Part shown: positions 1 to 8,244 of the stretch, piece after piece
How positions within the stretch are numbered: position 1 is the stretch's first letter
Layout of the letters: each line of letters opens with the position of its first letter
Assembly (NCBI GenBank): GCA_036510675.1
Contig: DATCDN010000071.1
Location: 44,611-108,610 of the forward strand
Origin: JAATGI01 sp036510675
Lineage (GTDB): Bacteria > Pseudomonadota > Alphaproteobacteria > ATCC43930 > CGMCC-115725
Reading direction: 5' to 3'
Length of the DNA: 64,000 bases
Program-made: the position numbers and the translations under genes
The notes under the pieces: generated by a model
The model's database searches: none
Told to the model about the DNA's origin: nothing
The model's input: the letters and a program-made list of their open reading frames with translations, nothing else

Positions 1-1
1 C

Positions 2-982
2 GACCTACGGGACGCCGTCGTGTTCCGTCGCCGGGTGGAGCAGACGCTGTTTTCGGCGGCGCTGCTGACCCTGGCGCTGGGCGTGATCGGCGGCCTGTTC
101 ATGACGCGCAACGTGTTGCGACGGATCGAGGCGGTGAACCGCACCAGCGCCAGCATCATCCAGGGCGATTTTTCCGAACGCGTGCCGGTGACCGGCAGCG
201 GCGACGAATTCGACCAACTCGCCCACAACCTCAATGCGATGCTGGACCAGATCGAGCGGCTGATGGCCGGCATGCGCCAGGTCACCGACAATATCGCGCA
301 TGATTTGCGCACGCCACTCTCGCGCTTGCGCGCGCGCCTGGAGGTCACGCTGCTGGAGCGTCCCGACGCCAATCGCTATGCCGAGGCGCTGGCCGAGACC
401 ATCGCCGAGACCGACCAGCTTCTGGGCACGTTCAACGCGCTCCTCGGCATCGCCGAGGCGGAAGCCGGCACCCGCCGCGACAATCTGGCGCCGGTGAAAC
501 TGGACGAGATCGCGCGCTCCGTCGCCGACCTCTATGAGCCGGTGGCGGAGGAGAAAGGCCTGGCGCTGACCCTCGACATCGCGGCGCCGATGCCGGCGCG
601 CGGCGATCGCCACCTGCTGTCCCAGGCCATCGCCAATCTCTTGGACAATGCGCTGAAATATACGCCGAGCGGTACGGTCACGCTAAGCGTGCGCCGGGTC
701 GGCGATGAGACGCACGGCGGCCAGATTCATGTCGAGATCGCGGATACCGGACCGGGGGTCCCGCCCGAGCGCCGCGAGCAAGTGTTCGATCGCTTTTTCC
801 GGCTCGAAAACAGTCGCAGCACGCCTGGCAACGGCCTCGGGCTCAGCCTCGTCCGCGCGGTCGCGAAGCTCCACGGCGGCGAGGTTCGGCTCGAGGACAA
901 CCGGCCGGGTCTGCGGGCGGTGATGATTTTGCCGGCGGCGCCGGAGCGGGCGGCGGCATCGCCCGCCCGCACGCCGGCGTGA
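2..982 (+). CDS. Sensor histidine kinase, 5'-truncated by window edge
   Basis: Membrane sensor kinase that would autophosphorylate and pass the phosphate to a response regulator encoded outside the window. The reading frame is open to the left edge, so the sensory N-terminus is missing and the GTG at 20 is probably internal. In order, counting from that GTG: a transmembrane helix (about residues 9-28), a HAMP linker (about 29-80), the HisKA H-box with phospho-acceptor His at about 94 (NIAHDLRTPL), then an HATPase_c domain with N-box (LLDNALKYTPSG), G1 box (DTGPGVP) and G2 box (GNGLGLSLV). The architecture is complete apart from the missing start. It converges with the next gene, and the two stop codons abut at 980-985. 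The stimulus cannot be told. Confidence 0.9.
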   Translation, partial: DLRDAVVFRRRVEQTLFSAALLTLALGVIGGLFMTRNVLRRIEAVNRTSASIIQGDFSERVPVTGSGDEFDQLAHNLNAMLDQIERLMAGMRQVTDNIAHDLRTPLSRLRARLEVTLLERPDANRYAEALAETIAETDQLLGTFNALLGIAEAEAGTRRDNLAPVKLDEIARSVADLYEPVAEEKGLALTLDIAAPMPARGDRHLLSQAIANLLDNALKYTPSGTVTLSVRRVGDETHGGQIHVEIADTGPGVPPERREQVFDRFFRLENSRSTPGNGLGLSLVRAVAKLHGGEVRLEDNRPGLRAVMILPAAPERAAASPARTPA

Positions 983-1165
983 TCAGGCGCGGTCGCGCCA
1001 CTCCCGCTGTTCGGGGGCATGCTGGAGCCGCTCGGCCGTCTCCGTCACCAGGGCGCGCAGATCGCCGATGCACAGGCCCGCGCTGCGCATTACCGGCACC
1101 ATGAGTTCGTCGTGCAGCAGTTCATCGATGCTGGGCTCGACGCCGGCGGATTTCCAATTGCGCAT
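983..1165 (-). CDS. Small conserved-looking hypothetical protein
   Basis: A 60-residue acidic, helical-looking protein of unknown function that matches no family I recognise. I chose the ATG at 1165 rather than one 48 bases upstream because a GGGAGA ribosome binding site lies at proper distance before it and the extra N-terminal residues look non-coding. The stop abuts the stop of the histidine kinase gene. No signal peptide, membrane segment or cysteine cluster is visible. Short length makes it less certain than its neighbours. Confidence 0.55.
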   Translation of the reverse strand: MRNWKSAGVEPSIDELLHDELMVPVMRSAGLCIGDLRALVTETAERLQHAPEQREWRDRA

Positions 1166-1252
1166 GCTGCTCTCCCTCACTTGGGTTCGAAGGAGAGTAT
1201 GGGCGGTTACCATGTCGATAGTGTGGCAGGGACCAGAAAAAATTTCCCGAGC

Positions 1253-1558
1253 CTAGCTCGCCTTCTTGCGGGCGCGGGTGCTTGCCGCCTTCTTCGCCGA
1301 CGCCGAGCGCGCGGCCGCCGGCCGAGCCGCCGCCTTCGCGCCGCCGATCCGGCCGCCCTTTTTCGCCGGCGCCTTGTTGATGCGCTTGCCGACGCCCGAC
1401 CCCGATTTCTTGCCGCCACCCGACATCTTGTTGACCGTCGCCCAGGCGCGGCGTTCGGATTCCTTTTCACCGACGCCGCGCTTCTCGTAGCCCGCTTCGA
1501 TGTCGCGCGCCTGACGCTTTTGCTTGTCGGTGTAACTTGCCTTACTGCCGCGAGGCAT
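1253..1558 (-). CDS. Small basic protein of the 'plasmid stabilization protein' type
   Basis: A 101-residue, very basic protein. The N-terminal half (SYTDKQKRQARDIEAGYEKR, then an ERRAWATVNK motif and a GGGKKSGSG stretch) matches a small family often labelled 'plasmid stabilization protein' on proteobacterial chromosomes. The C-terminal half is a low-complexity Lys/Ala/Arg tail resembling histone H1, which suggests nucleic acid binding. The family label is historical and does not show a plasmid role here. It stands alone between convergent or unrelated genes. Coding is supported by the conserved N-terminal motif. Confidence 0.7.
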   Translation of the reverse strand: MPRGSKASYTDKQKRQARDIEAGYEKRGVGEKESERRAWATVNKMSGGGKKSGSGVGKRINKAPAKKGGRIGGAKAAARPAAARSASAKKAASTRARKKAS

Positions 1559-1621
1559 GGCCCTCTCCTTCCAATCCCTATCAACCGGGGAACGTGGGAG
1601 AGCGGCGTGCCGTTCCGCGGC

Positions 1622-1933
1622 TCAGGCCGGCGACAGGATGTGGATCACGCGGCTCGCCAGCAGCTCGCGGGTCTTCGCGCCATAGGCGGCCATGTGCGGC
1701 GACGCGCCATGCGCCTTCAGCGCCTCGGGGCTTTCCCACTTCTCGACCACGACGAACGTGTCGGCGCCGAATTGGGTCTGCATCTTGCCGAAGCCGGCAT
1801 CGGCATCGATCGCCGCGCCGTATTCGATGCAGCCTTGCTCGGCGTGAACCGCCGGCACGTTGGCGTTGAACGCCGCCAGCGCGGTATCCCGCTGGCCGGG
1901 CTTGGTGGTGATGATCGCGACGACGTGAATCAT
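1622..1933 (-). CDS. Quinol monooxygenase-like protein (ABM domain, YgiN type)
   Basis: A 103-residue single ABM (antibiotic biosynthesis monooxygenase) domain of the ferredoxin-like dimeric alpha/beta-barrel fold. It has the typical order: N-terminal strand (IHVVAIITTKPGQ), helix, a central CIEYG segment, then FVVVEKWESPEALKAH and HMAAYGAKTRELL. Such proteins oxidise hydroquinones to quinones without a cofactor, or act as accessory proteins. The start ATG overlaps the stop of the upstream FAD monooxygenase gene by 4 bases (ATGA), so the two are translationally coupled and probably act on the same aromatic or quinol substrate. Confidence 0.8.
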   Translation of the reverse strand: MIHVVAIITTKPGQRDTALAAFNANVPAVHAEQGCIEYGAAIDADAGFGKMQTQFGADTFVVVEKWESPEALKAHGASPHMAAYGAKTRELLASRVIHILSPA

Positions 1934-3180
1934 GATGGTTCCTCCTCGTTGATTAAGGCCGGGCCGAGCGCGAAGCCGGCGGCCTGTTTGTAATTGTCGG
2001 ACAAGGCGCGCAACTGGTCCTGCGTGATGTATTTGTCGAGATCGTCGAACGGCCGGTCGCCGACCAGTTCCTCGACCTTGATGTTGATGATATCGGGCGG
2101 CGTCGCGCGATTGGTCAGCACGACCTTATTGGCGGCGGGCAGTCGCACGGCCTCATAGGCGATAAGCGCCGCCGTCACGCTGCCCTCCGCGGCGAGGGAA
2201 TCGGCTAGCGTCCGGGCATCGATGGCGCCCTGTGCCGCGCCGTTGGAGCCGCGCGGGTACATTGGATGGGCGGCATCGCCGGCCAGCGCGACCCGGCCGA
2301 ATACCCAGCGCGCCACCGGGTCCTTATCGACCATCGGATATTCGAGGATCATCTCGGCATCGCGGATCATGCCCGCGACATCGAGCCAGTCGAACGTCCA
2401 GTCTTGGTAGATCGCGATGAAATCGTCGATCTTGCCCGGCTCGTTCCAATCGTTCTTCTTGTTGGCCCGATTCTGTTCGATCTCGGCCATCCAGTTGATG
2501 AGCTGGTTGCCGGCACCATCGACATGATCGACGATCGGATAGATCACCATCTTTCCGGTCTTGATCGAGCCCACCCGCATATAGGATTTGCCCGTGAGAA
2601 TCGGCTTGCGCCGGGTGACGCCGCGCCAGGTATTAATGCCGCCGAAGGCGATCCGATCGTCGGGATAGAGATGCTTGCGAATCGCCGAATTGATGCCGTC
2701 GCACGCGATCAACGCGTCGGCACGGAAATCCGCGAGCCGTTCCCCCGCCGCGTTCTCGAAATGCACGCTGACGCCATCCGCATCCTGCTCGAACCCGATG
2801 CAGCGATGATCGAGCCGGATCTCATCCCTCCCCAGGCGCCGCCGCGCCGCGTCGAGCAAGGTCAGATGCAGCCGGCCGCGATGCGTGCCGATTTCGGGAA
2901 AGGCGTACCCCGCATAACGCCCGCGCGGCTCCTTATAGATGAGCTGGCCGAAGCGGTTGAAGAAACAGCTTTCGAGATTGACGATGCCGTACCGCTCCAG
3001 CTCGGCGCCGATGCCGAGCTCGGTGAATTCGCGCATGGCATGGGGCAGCAGCGTGATGCCGACGCCGATCTCCTTCACCGCCGCCACCCGCTCGAACACC
3101 GTGCAGGCGATACCGCGCTGGGCGAGGTTGAGCGCCAGCGCCAGCCCGGTGATGCCGCCGCCCGCGATGGCTACCCGCAT
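1930..3180 (-). CDS. FAD-dependent aromatic-ring monooxygenase (PHBH fold)
   Basis: A 416-residue class A flavoprotein hydroxylase. Visible are the N-terminal dinucleotide motif GGGITGLALALNLAQRG, the central DG motif ACDGINSAIRK, and the C-terminal FAD-ribityl motif GDAAHPMYPRGSNGAAQ. The overall pattern resembles hydroxybenzoate or hydroxynicotinate hydroxylases, but the substrate cannot be fixed from sequence. I start at the ATG at 3180 because a longer frame would add residues that run into the upstream gene and precede the flavin strand. It lies 7 bases after the GST stop and overlaps the ABM gene by 4 bases, so it is the middle gene of a three-gene operon. Confidence 0.88.
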   Translation of the reverse strand: MRVAIAGGGITGLALALNLAQRGIACTVFERVAAVKEIGVGITLLPHAMREFTELGIGAELERYGIVNLESCFFNRFGQLIYKEPRGRYAGYAFPEIGTHRGRLHLTLLDAARRRLGRDEIRLDHRCIGFEQDADGVSVHFENAAGERLADFRADALIACDGINSAIRKHLYPDDRIAFGGINTWRGVTRRKPILTGKSYMRVGSIKTGKMVIYPIVDHVDGAGNQLINWMAEIEQNRANKKNDWNEPGKIDDFIAIYQDWTFDWLDVAGMIRDAEMILEYPMVDKDPVARWVFGRVALAGDAAHPMYPRGSNGAAQGAIDARTLADSLAAEGSVTAALIAYEAVRLPAANKVVLTNRATPPDIINIKVEELVGDRPFDDLDKYITQDQLRALSDNYKQAAGFALGPALINEEEPS

Positions 3181-3187
3181 GCGGCGC

Positions 3188-3895
3188 TCAGCCCGGGCGC
3201 TTCGGGATGTCGAGGCCGCGCTGGACCGCCGGCCGCGCCAAGCCGCGCTCCAGCCAGCCCGGGACATGCTTCAGCGTGCTCCATTCGACCAGTTCGCCGG
3301 CGCCGTAGAAGCCGTTGATGGCGCGCACCCAGCCGAACATCGAAATGTCGGCGATGGTGTATTCGTCGCCCATGACCCACGGCCCGCCAGCCAGCCGCTT
3401 GTCGAGCACGTTGAGCACGCGCTTCGTTTCGTTGACGAAGCGTTGCAGCGGCCGCTTATCCTCGATGTCCTTGCCGGCGAATTTATGGAAAAAGCCGACT
3501 TGGCCGAAGATCGGCCCAATCCCCGCCATCTGGAAGAATACCCATTCCATGGTCTCGTAGCGCTTCGCCGGGTCTTTCGACATCAGCTTGCCAGTCTTTT
3601 CGGCGAGATAGATCAGGATCGCGCCGGACTCGAAGAGGCCGATGGGCTTGCCACCCGGACCGTCGGGATCGACGATCGCCGGAATCTTGCCATTGGGATT
3701 CAGCGCCTCGAACTCCGGCGTGAAGGTCTCGTTCTTCATGATGTTGACGGCATGCGCCTCATAAGGCAGTCCGATCTCTTCCAGCGCGATCGAGACCTTG
3801 ACGCCGTTCGGTGTTGGAAACGAATAAAGCTGCAAGCGGTCCGGGTGCTCGGCAGGCCAGCGCTTGACAATCGGAAAGGCGGACAGATCGGACAT
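3188..3895 (-). CDS. Glutathione S-transferase, nu class (YfcG/YghU-like)
   Basis: A 235-residue cytosolic GST. The N-terminal thioredoxin-like domain has the nu-class signature FPTPNGVKVSIALEE, cis-Pro KIPAIVD and the glutathione-binding ESGAI motif. The C-terminal helical domain carries GGPWVMGDEYTIADI. Nu-class enzymes have disulfide reductase or peroxidase activity more than classical conjugation. The ATG at 3895 has an AGGAG site 8 bases upstream; the longer open frame runs into a repeat-like intergenic stretch. First gene of an operon with an FAD monooxygenase and an ABM protein, so it may process the product of ring hydroxylation (inference). Confidence 0.9.
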   Translation of the reverse strand: MSDLSAFPIVKRWPAEHPDRLQLYSFPTPNGVKVSIALEEIGLPYEAHAVNIMKNETFTPEFEALNPNGKIPAIVDPDGPGGKPIGLFESGAILIYLAEKTGKLMSKDPAKRYETMEWVFFQMAGIGPIFGQVGFFHKFAGKDIEDKRPLQRFVNETKRVLNVLDKRLAGGPWVMGDEYTIADISMFGWVRAINGFYGAGELVEWSTLKHVPGWLERGLARPAVQRGLDIPKRPG

Positions 3896-4011
3896 CGACG
3901 GCTCCTGATTTCGCGTTCCGTCGTCCCTCTCCCGCCCGGCGGGGAAAGGAGGGGCGCCCATCGCGCGCGCAATGGGGCCTGGGGCGGAACGCTGTTCCCG
4001 GCGGCACCCTA

Positions 4012-4038
4012 CCCTCTCCATCGCAAGCGGGGGAGAGG
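4012..4038. repeat. CCCTCTCC hairpin of a dispersed intergenic repeat
   Basis: Arms CCCTCTCC (4012-4019) and GGGGAGAGG (4030-4038) enclose a short loop. Similar CCCTCTCCCGC text occurs at 3925-3934 and in the hairpin at 8080-8115, which suggests a small dispersed palindromic family. Confidence 0.4.
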
Positions 4039-4136
4039 AATTCTAAGGGCGCTGGCGCGCCGGATAAATCCCGTACCGACGGGGGAAAATCGACCGACGC
4101 CGCGGCCCGCGCCGTTGCAAGCGAAAAATGACAAGA

Positions 4137-4182
4137 ACGCTACATATAGAAATAAATTCCAAGGAGGCACAAAATCTAGTTG
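4137..4182 (+). promoter_or_regulatory. Candidate pair of NrdR boxes upstream of nrdJ
   Basis: Two NrdR-like boxes lie 30 bp apart (start to start). Box 1 (4137-4152) has core CTACATATAG and box 2 (4167-4182) has core CAAAATCTAG, against the known core CWATATATWG, giving 9/10 and 8/10 matches. NrdR operators typically occur as a pair about three helical turns apart before ribonucleotide reductase genes, which fits this spacing. NrdR itself is not in the window. The outer flanks of both boxes match less well. Confidence 0.55.
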
Positions 4183-4275
4183 ACGGGTCGGTCTCGTCGG
4201 CCTCAACATCTTGCGTCTGAACAACGGTCAAACCCCAAGCCGTCGTGGCTAAGGGGCCTTAGTGGGGAATAGCAG

Positions 4276-7200
4276 ATGCGGATTGTACGGCGTTTTACCC
4301 AGGCCGGCCAGGACCCCTATCAAGGGATCGAGTTCCGAGTCGCGACTAGTGAAATCCGCAATCCCGACGGCTCGCGCGTCTTCCATTTACCCGATATCGA
4401 GGTGCCGGCCGCGTGGAGCCAGGTCGCCTACGATGTGCTGGCGCAAAAATATTTCCGCAAGGCCGGCGTCCCGACCCGGCTGCAGCCGGTGGTCGAGGCG
4501 GACGTGCCGGATTGGCTGTGGCGCAAGACCCCCGATGAGACGGCGCTTGCCGCCCTGCCCGCCGCCGACCGTCTCGGCGCCGAGCGCAGCGCCAAACAGG
4601 TGTTCGACCGCATGGCCGGGACCTGGACCTATTGGGGCTGGAAGGGCGGTTATTTCGATGCCGAGGACGATGCCCGCGCCTATTTCGACGAGATGCGCTT
4701 CATGCTGTGCAAGCAGATGGGCGCGCCCAATTCGCCGCAATGGTTCAACACCGGCCTGCATTGGGCCTATGGCATCGATGGCCCGGCGCAGGGTCATTAT
4801 TATGTCGATTTCGGCACCGGCGAGCTGACCGCGTCGACCAGCGCCTATGAGCATCCCCAGCCCCATGCCTGCTTCATTCAGTCGGTAAACGACGATCTGG
4901 TGAATGACGGTGGCATCATGGATTTGTGGGTACGCGAGGCGCGCCTGTTCAAATACGGCTCCGGTACCGGCTCCAATTTCTCCAAGCTGCGCGGCGACGG
5001 CGAGCGGCTGTCGGGGGGCGGGCGTTCGTCGGGCCTGATGAGCTTCCTTAAGATCGGCGACCGGGCGGCGGGCGCGATCAAATCGGGCGGCACCACGCGG
5101 CGCGCCGCCAAGATGGTGACGGTCGATATCGATCATCCCGACATCGAAGCCTATATCGACTGGAAGATGATCGAGGAGCAGAAGGTCGCCGCCCTGGTGA
5201 CCGGCTCCAAGGTGGCGCAAAAGCATCTGCGCCGCGTCATGCTGGCCTGCAGCGACAAGAATGCGAAGGCGCTCGGCGCCGCCCGTTTCGATCCCGCCAA
5301 AAACCCGGCGCTGAAGCTGGAGATCAAGGCGGCCCGCCGCTCGATGATCCCCGAAAATTACATCCAGCGCATCATGCAATTCGCGGCGCAGGGCTTCACC
5401 GATATCGATTTCCGCACCTATGATACGGATTGGGACTCCGAGGCGTACCTCACGGTGGCCGGCCAGAATTCCAACAATTCGGTGCGCATCACCAACGAGT
5501 TCCTGGACAAGGTGCAGAATGACGGCGACTGGAGCCTGATCCGCCGCACCGACGGTAAGCCGTCCAAGACGCTGAAGGCGCGTGAGCTGTGGGACAAGAT
5601 CGCGTTCGCCGCCTGGGCCAGCGCCGATCCGGGCGTGCAGTACGACACTACCATCAACGAGTGGCATACCTGCGCCAATAGCGGCCGGATCAACGCGTCC
5701 AATCCGTGCTCGGAATATATGTTCCTGGACGATACCGCGTGCAATCTCGCCTCGATGAATCTGATGGCGTTCCGCCAGGCCGGTGGCGGCTTCGATACGC
5801 CGGCCTTCGAGCACGCGACGCGCCTGTGGACCATCACCCTCGAAATCGCGGTGCTGATGGCGCAGTTTCCGTCGCGGGAGATCGCGCGGCTATCCTACGA
5901 ATATCGGACCCTCGGGCTGGGCTACGCCAATATCGGCGGCCTGCTGATGGCGATGGGCCTCTCCTATGACAGCGATGAGGGCCGGGCCCTCTGCGCCGTC
6001 ATGACGGCGGTCATGACCGGCGTCGCTTATGCCACGTCGGCGGAAATGGCGGGCGAGCTTGGCCCGTTCCCCGGCTATGCCAATAATCGCGAGCCGATGC
6101 TGCGCGTTATCCGAAATCACCGCCGAGCCGCCCATGGCCTGCGCGACGGGTACGAGGGGCTTACCGTCCTGCCCGTCCCGCTCGAGATCGTGAATTGCCC
6201 GGACCTGGCGCTGGTCGAGGCGGCGCGGCGGGCCTGGGACGAGGCGCTGACTCTCGGCGAACAGCATGGCTATCGCAATGCGCAAGCCACGGTGCTGGCC
6301 CCAACCGGCACGATCGGCCTAGTAATGGATTGCGATACCACCGGCATCGAGCCCGATTTCGCCCTGGTCAAGTTCAAGAAGCTGGCGGGCGGCGGCTATT
6401 TCAAGATCATCAACCGCATGGTGCCGCCGGCGCTCGAAGCGCTTGGCTACGATGCCGAGTCTGTCGCGGCCATCACGCGCTATGCCGTCGGCCATGCCAG
6501 CCTGGAAAACGCGCCCGGGGTCAATCACGAAACGCTGAAGGCCAAGGGGTTCAATGCCGAATCGATCACGGCGGTGGAGAACACGCTGGCGGCCGCGTTC
6601 GACATCAAATTCGCCTTCAACAAATGGACGCTGGGCGAGGCGTTTTGCAAGGCGGCGTTCGGCTTCACCCAGGCGCGGATCGACGATCCGGGCTTCGACA
6701 TGCTGGCGGCGCTGGGCTTCACCAAGGCCGAGATCGAGGCCGCCAATACCTATTGCTGTGGCGCCATGACGCTCGAAGGCGCGCCTTTCCTCAAGCCGGA
6801 ACATCTATCGGTATTCGATTGCGCCAACCCGTGCGGCCGGATCGGCAAGCGTTTCCTGTCATGGGAGAGCCACATCCGCATGATGGCGGCGGCCCAGCCC
6901 TTCATCTCGGGCGCAATCTCCAAGACCATCAACATGGCCAATGCGGCGACAGTCGAGGAGTGCAAAAAGGCCTACCTCCTGTCCTGGCAGCTTGGCATCA
7001 AGGCGAATGCCCTCTATCGCGACGGCTCCAAACTGTCACAGCCACTGCAATCCTCGCTGCTTGAGGACGATAGCGACGATGATGATGACGCGCTCGGCGA
7101 ATTGATGGAAAAATCCCCGGCCGATCGCATCCCGCTGGTCGCGGAACGCATCATCGAGCGGCTCGTGGAGCGCGCGGCCGATCGGCGCCGCCTGCCCCAG

Positions 7201-7965
7201 CGCCGCAAGGGCTACACCCAAAAGGCCATCGTCGGCGGGCACAAGGTCTATCTGCGCACCGGCGAGTATGAGGATGGCGCGCTCGCGGAGATCTTCATCG
7301 ACATGCACAAGGAAGGCTCCGCCTTCCGCTCGCTGATGAATAATTTCGCCATCGCGATCTCGATCGGGCTGCAATATGGCGTGCCGCTCGAGGAATTCGT
7401 CGAGGCCTTCACTTTCACCCGCTTCGAGCCGTCGGGCATTGTGGAGGGCAATGATACTATCAAGATGTCGACGTCGCTGATCGATTACATATTCCGCGAG
7501 CTCGCGATCTCCTATCTCGGCCGCAACGATCTTGCCCATGTTCAGCCGGCCGATCTGACGCCCGACACGCTCGGCAAGGGTCACGGCGAATCCAACCTGC
7601 CCGAGGCCGGAACGGGCGGCCGCGGCGATGGCGCCGGGATACCGCGCGGCGTGGTCGCGGGTTATGTTCGCAGCAAGCTGACGCTGCTTCGCGGCGGCGC
7701 CGGCAACGGGCCGACCGCGTTGTCTCGTGACGGCAATAATGCCTTGGCGCTGACGACCGCGCTGGAAACGACGACGGCCTTGACCGAGACGCGGCTCGCG
7801 GACTCGGCGCCGGCGGTGTTCGATGCCCGGGCGGCTCAAGTTCGGGCCGCGCGAATTAAGGGTTATGAGGGCGACAGCTGCGGCGAATGCGGCAACTTCA
7901 CCCTGATTAGGAACGGAACCTGCCTCAAATGCGATACATGCGGCGGCACCAGTGGCTGCAGCTAA
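4276..7965 (+). CDS. nrdJ: Adenosylcobalamin-dependent ribonucleotide reductase (class II)
   Basis: A 1229-residue cytosolic enzyme that reduces ribonucleotides to deoxyribonucleotides using a radical from adenosylcobalamin, independent of oxygen. The finger-loop motif NPCSE (residues 476-480) has the active-site Asn, radical Cys and Glu. An acidic linker (about 934-945, DDSDDDDD) precedes a C-terminal region with a TSCPD-like domain and a cysteine-rich tail (CGECGN, CLKCDTCGG) that would shuttle electrons or bind zinc. The length is normal for the long alphaproteobacterial form and no intein is present. The ATG has GGGGA about 9 bases upstream. It stands alone, probably under NrdR control, and ends before a strong terminator. 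Confidence 0.95.
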   Translation: MRIVRRFTQAGQDPYQGIEFRVATSEIRNPDGSRVFHLPDIEVPAAWSQVAYDVLAQKYFRKAGVPTRLQPVVEADVPDWLWRKTPDETALAALPAADRLGAERSAKQVFDRMAGTWTYWGWKGGYFDAEDDARAYFDEMRFMLCKQMGAPNSPQWFNTGLHWAYGIDGPAQGHYYVDFGTGELTASTSAYEHPQPHACFIQSVNDDLVNDGGIMDLWVREARLFKYGSGTGSNFSKLRGDGERLSGGGRSSGLMSFLKIGDRAAGAIKSGGTTRRAAKMVTVDIDHPDIEAYIDWKMIEEQKVAALVTGSKVAQKHLRRVMLACSDKNAKALGAARFDPAKNPALKLEIKAARRSMIPENYIQRIMQFAAQGFTDIDFRTYDTDWDSEAYLTVAGQNSNNSVRITNEFLDKVQNDGDWSLIRRTDGKPSKTLKARELWDKIAFAAWASADPGVQYDTTINEWHTCANSGRINASNPCSEYMFLDDTACNLASMNLMAFRQAGGGFDTPAFEHATRLWTITLEIAVLMAQFPSREIARLSYEYRTLGLGYANIGGLLMAMGLSYDSDEGRALCAVMTAVMTGVAYATSAEMAGELGPFPGYANNREPMLRVIRNHRRAAHGLRDGYEGLTVLPVPLEIVNCPDLALVEAARRAWDEALTLGEQHGYRNAQATVLAPTGTIGLVMDCDTTGIEPDFALVKFKKLAGGGYFKIINRMVPPALEALGYDAESVAAITRYAVGHASLENAPGVNHETLKAKGFNAESITAVENTLAAAFDIKFAFNKWTLGEAFCKAAFGFTQARIDDPGFDMLAALGFTKAEIEAANTYCCGAMTLEGAPFLKPEHLSVFDCANPCGRIGKRFLSWESHIRMMAAAQPFISGAISKTINMANAATVEECKKAYLLSWQLGIKANALYRDGSKLSQPLQSSLLEDDSDDDDDALGELMEKSPADRIPLVAERIIERLVERAADRRRLPQRRKGYTQKAIVGGHKVYLRTGEYEDGALAEIFIDMHKEGSAFRSLMNNFAIAISIGLQYGVPLEEFVEAFTFTRFEPSGIVEGNDTIKMSTSLIDYIFRELAISYLGRNDLAHVQPADLTPDTLGKGHGESNLPEAGTGGRGDGAGIPRGVVAGYVRSKLTLLRGGAGNGPTALSRDGNNALALTTALETTTALTETRLADSAPAVFDARAAQVRAARIKGYEGDSCGECGNFTLIRNGTCLKCDTCGGTSGCS

Positions 7966-8025
7966 ATCGCGACGTTACACCGGCTAAAGCCTCCCGGCCC
8001 GTGGAATGGTAATGGGGCAGAAATT

Positions 8026-8055
8026 GGGGCGCGGCTCACACCGCGCCCCTTTTTT
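8026..8055 (+). terminator. Rho-independent terminator of nrdJ
   Basis: A perfect 9-bp GC stem (GGGGCGCGG at 8026-8034 and CCGCGCCCC at 8041-8049) with a 6-base loop (CTCACA) is followed directly by a run of six T. It starts 60 bases after the nrdJ stop. Confidence 0.92.
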
Positions 8056-8079
8056 CTCATCGTGCGGTCAGCGCAATTA

Positions 8080-8115
8080 AAAATCCCTCTCCCGCTGGTG
8101 CGGAAGAGGGATTTT
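8080..8115. terminator. Bidirectional terminator-like hairpin
   Basis: Arms AAAATCCCTCT (8080-8090) and AGAGGGATTTT (8105-8115) pair perfectly, and an inner CCGC/GCGG stem extends the hairpin with one mismatch. A-rich and T-rich ends make it usable from both sides. It lies between nrdJ (plus) and the secreted protein gene (minus), whose transcript it would end. The CCCTCTCCCGC text resembles the repeat near 3925-4038. Confidence 0.7.
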
Positions 8116-8244
8116 CGCCGTATCGCCGGTTTTGCGCCCCCCGGCCTTTTATTCATCGAAGGCCGCAATCGCGTCGCCTTCTAGGCTGATTTTATTGCAA
8201 AAAAATCACGACTCGACCAGCGAAATCGCACGCATTCGTGGCCG

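Larger units (their letters stand above)
3896..4275. other. 380-bp intergenic region between GST and nrdJ
   Basis: The left part (3923-4038) is GC-rich and repeat-like, with CCCTCTCC-type segments pairing with GGGGAGAGG (arms 4012-4019 and 4031-4038). The right part (4120-4200) is AT-richer and holds two NrdR-like boxes annotated separately. A 14-bp palindrome, CTAAGGGGCCTTAG (4249-4262), lies just before the nrdJ ribosome binding region. No cobalamin riboswitch core is visible. No convincing -35/-10 pair could be fixed. Confidence 0.5.

Noticed and set aside
1253..1558. Evidence for an integrated plasmid from the 'plasmid stabilization protein' label
   Set aside because: The label is historical for a chromosomal family; no replication, partition or conjugation genes are nearby.
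4012..4275. Cobalamin riboswitch in front of the B12-dependent reductase gene
   Set aside because: The conserved core (GCCACTG-type box and partner elements) is absent, and B12 riboswitches usually control B12 synthesis or uptake or replace class II with other reductases.
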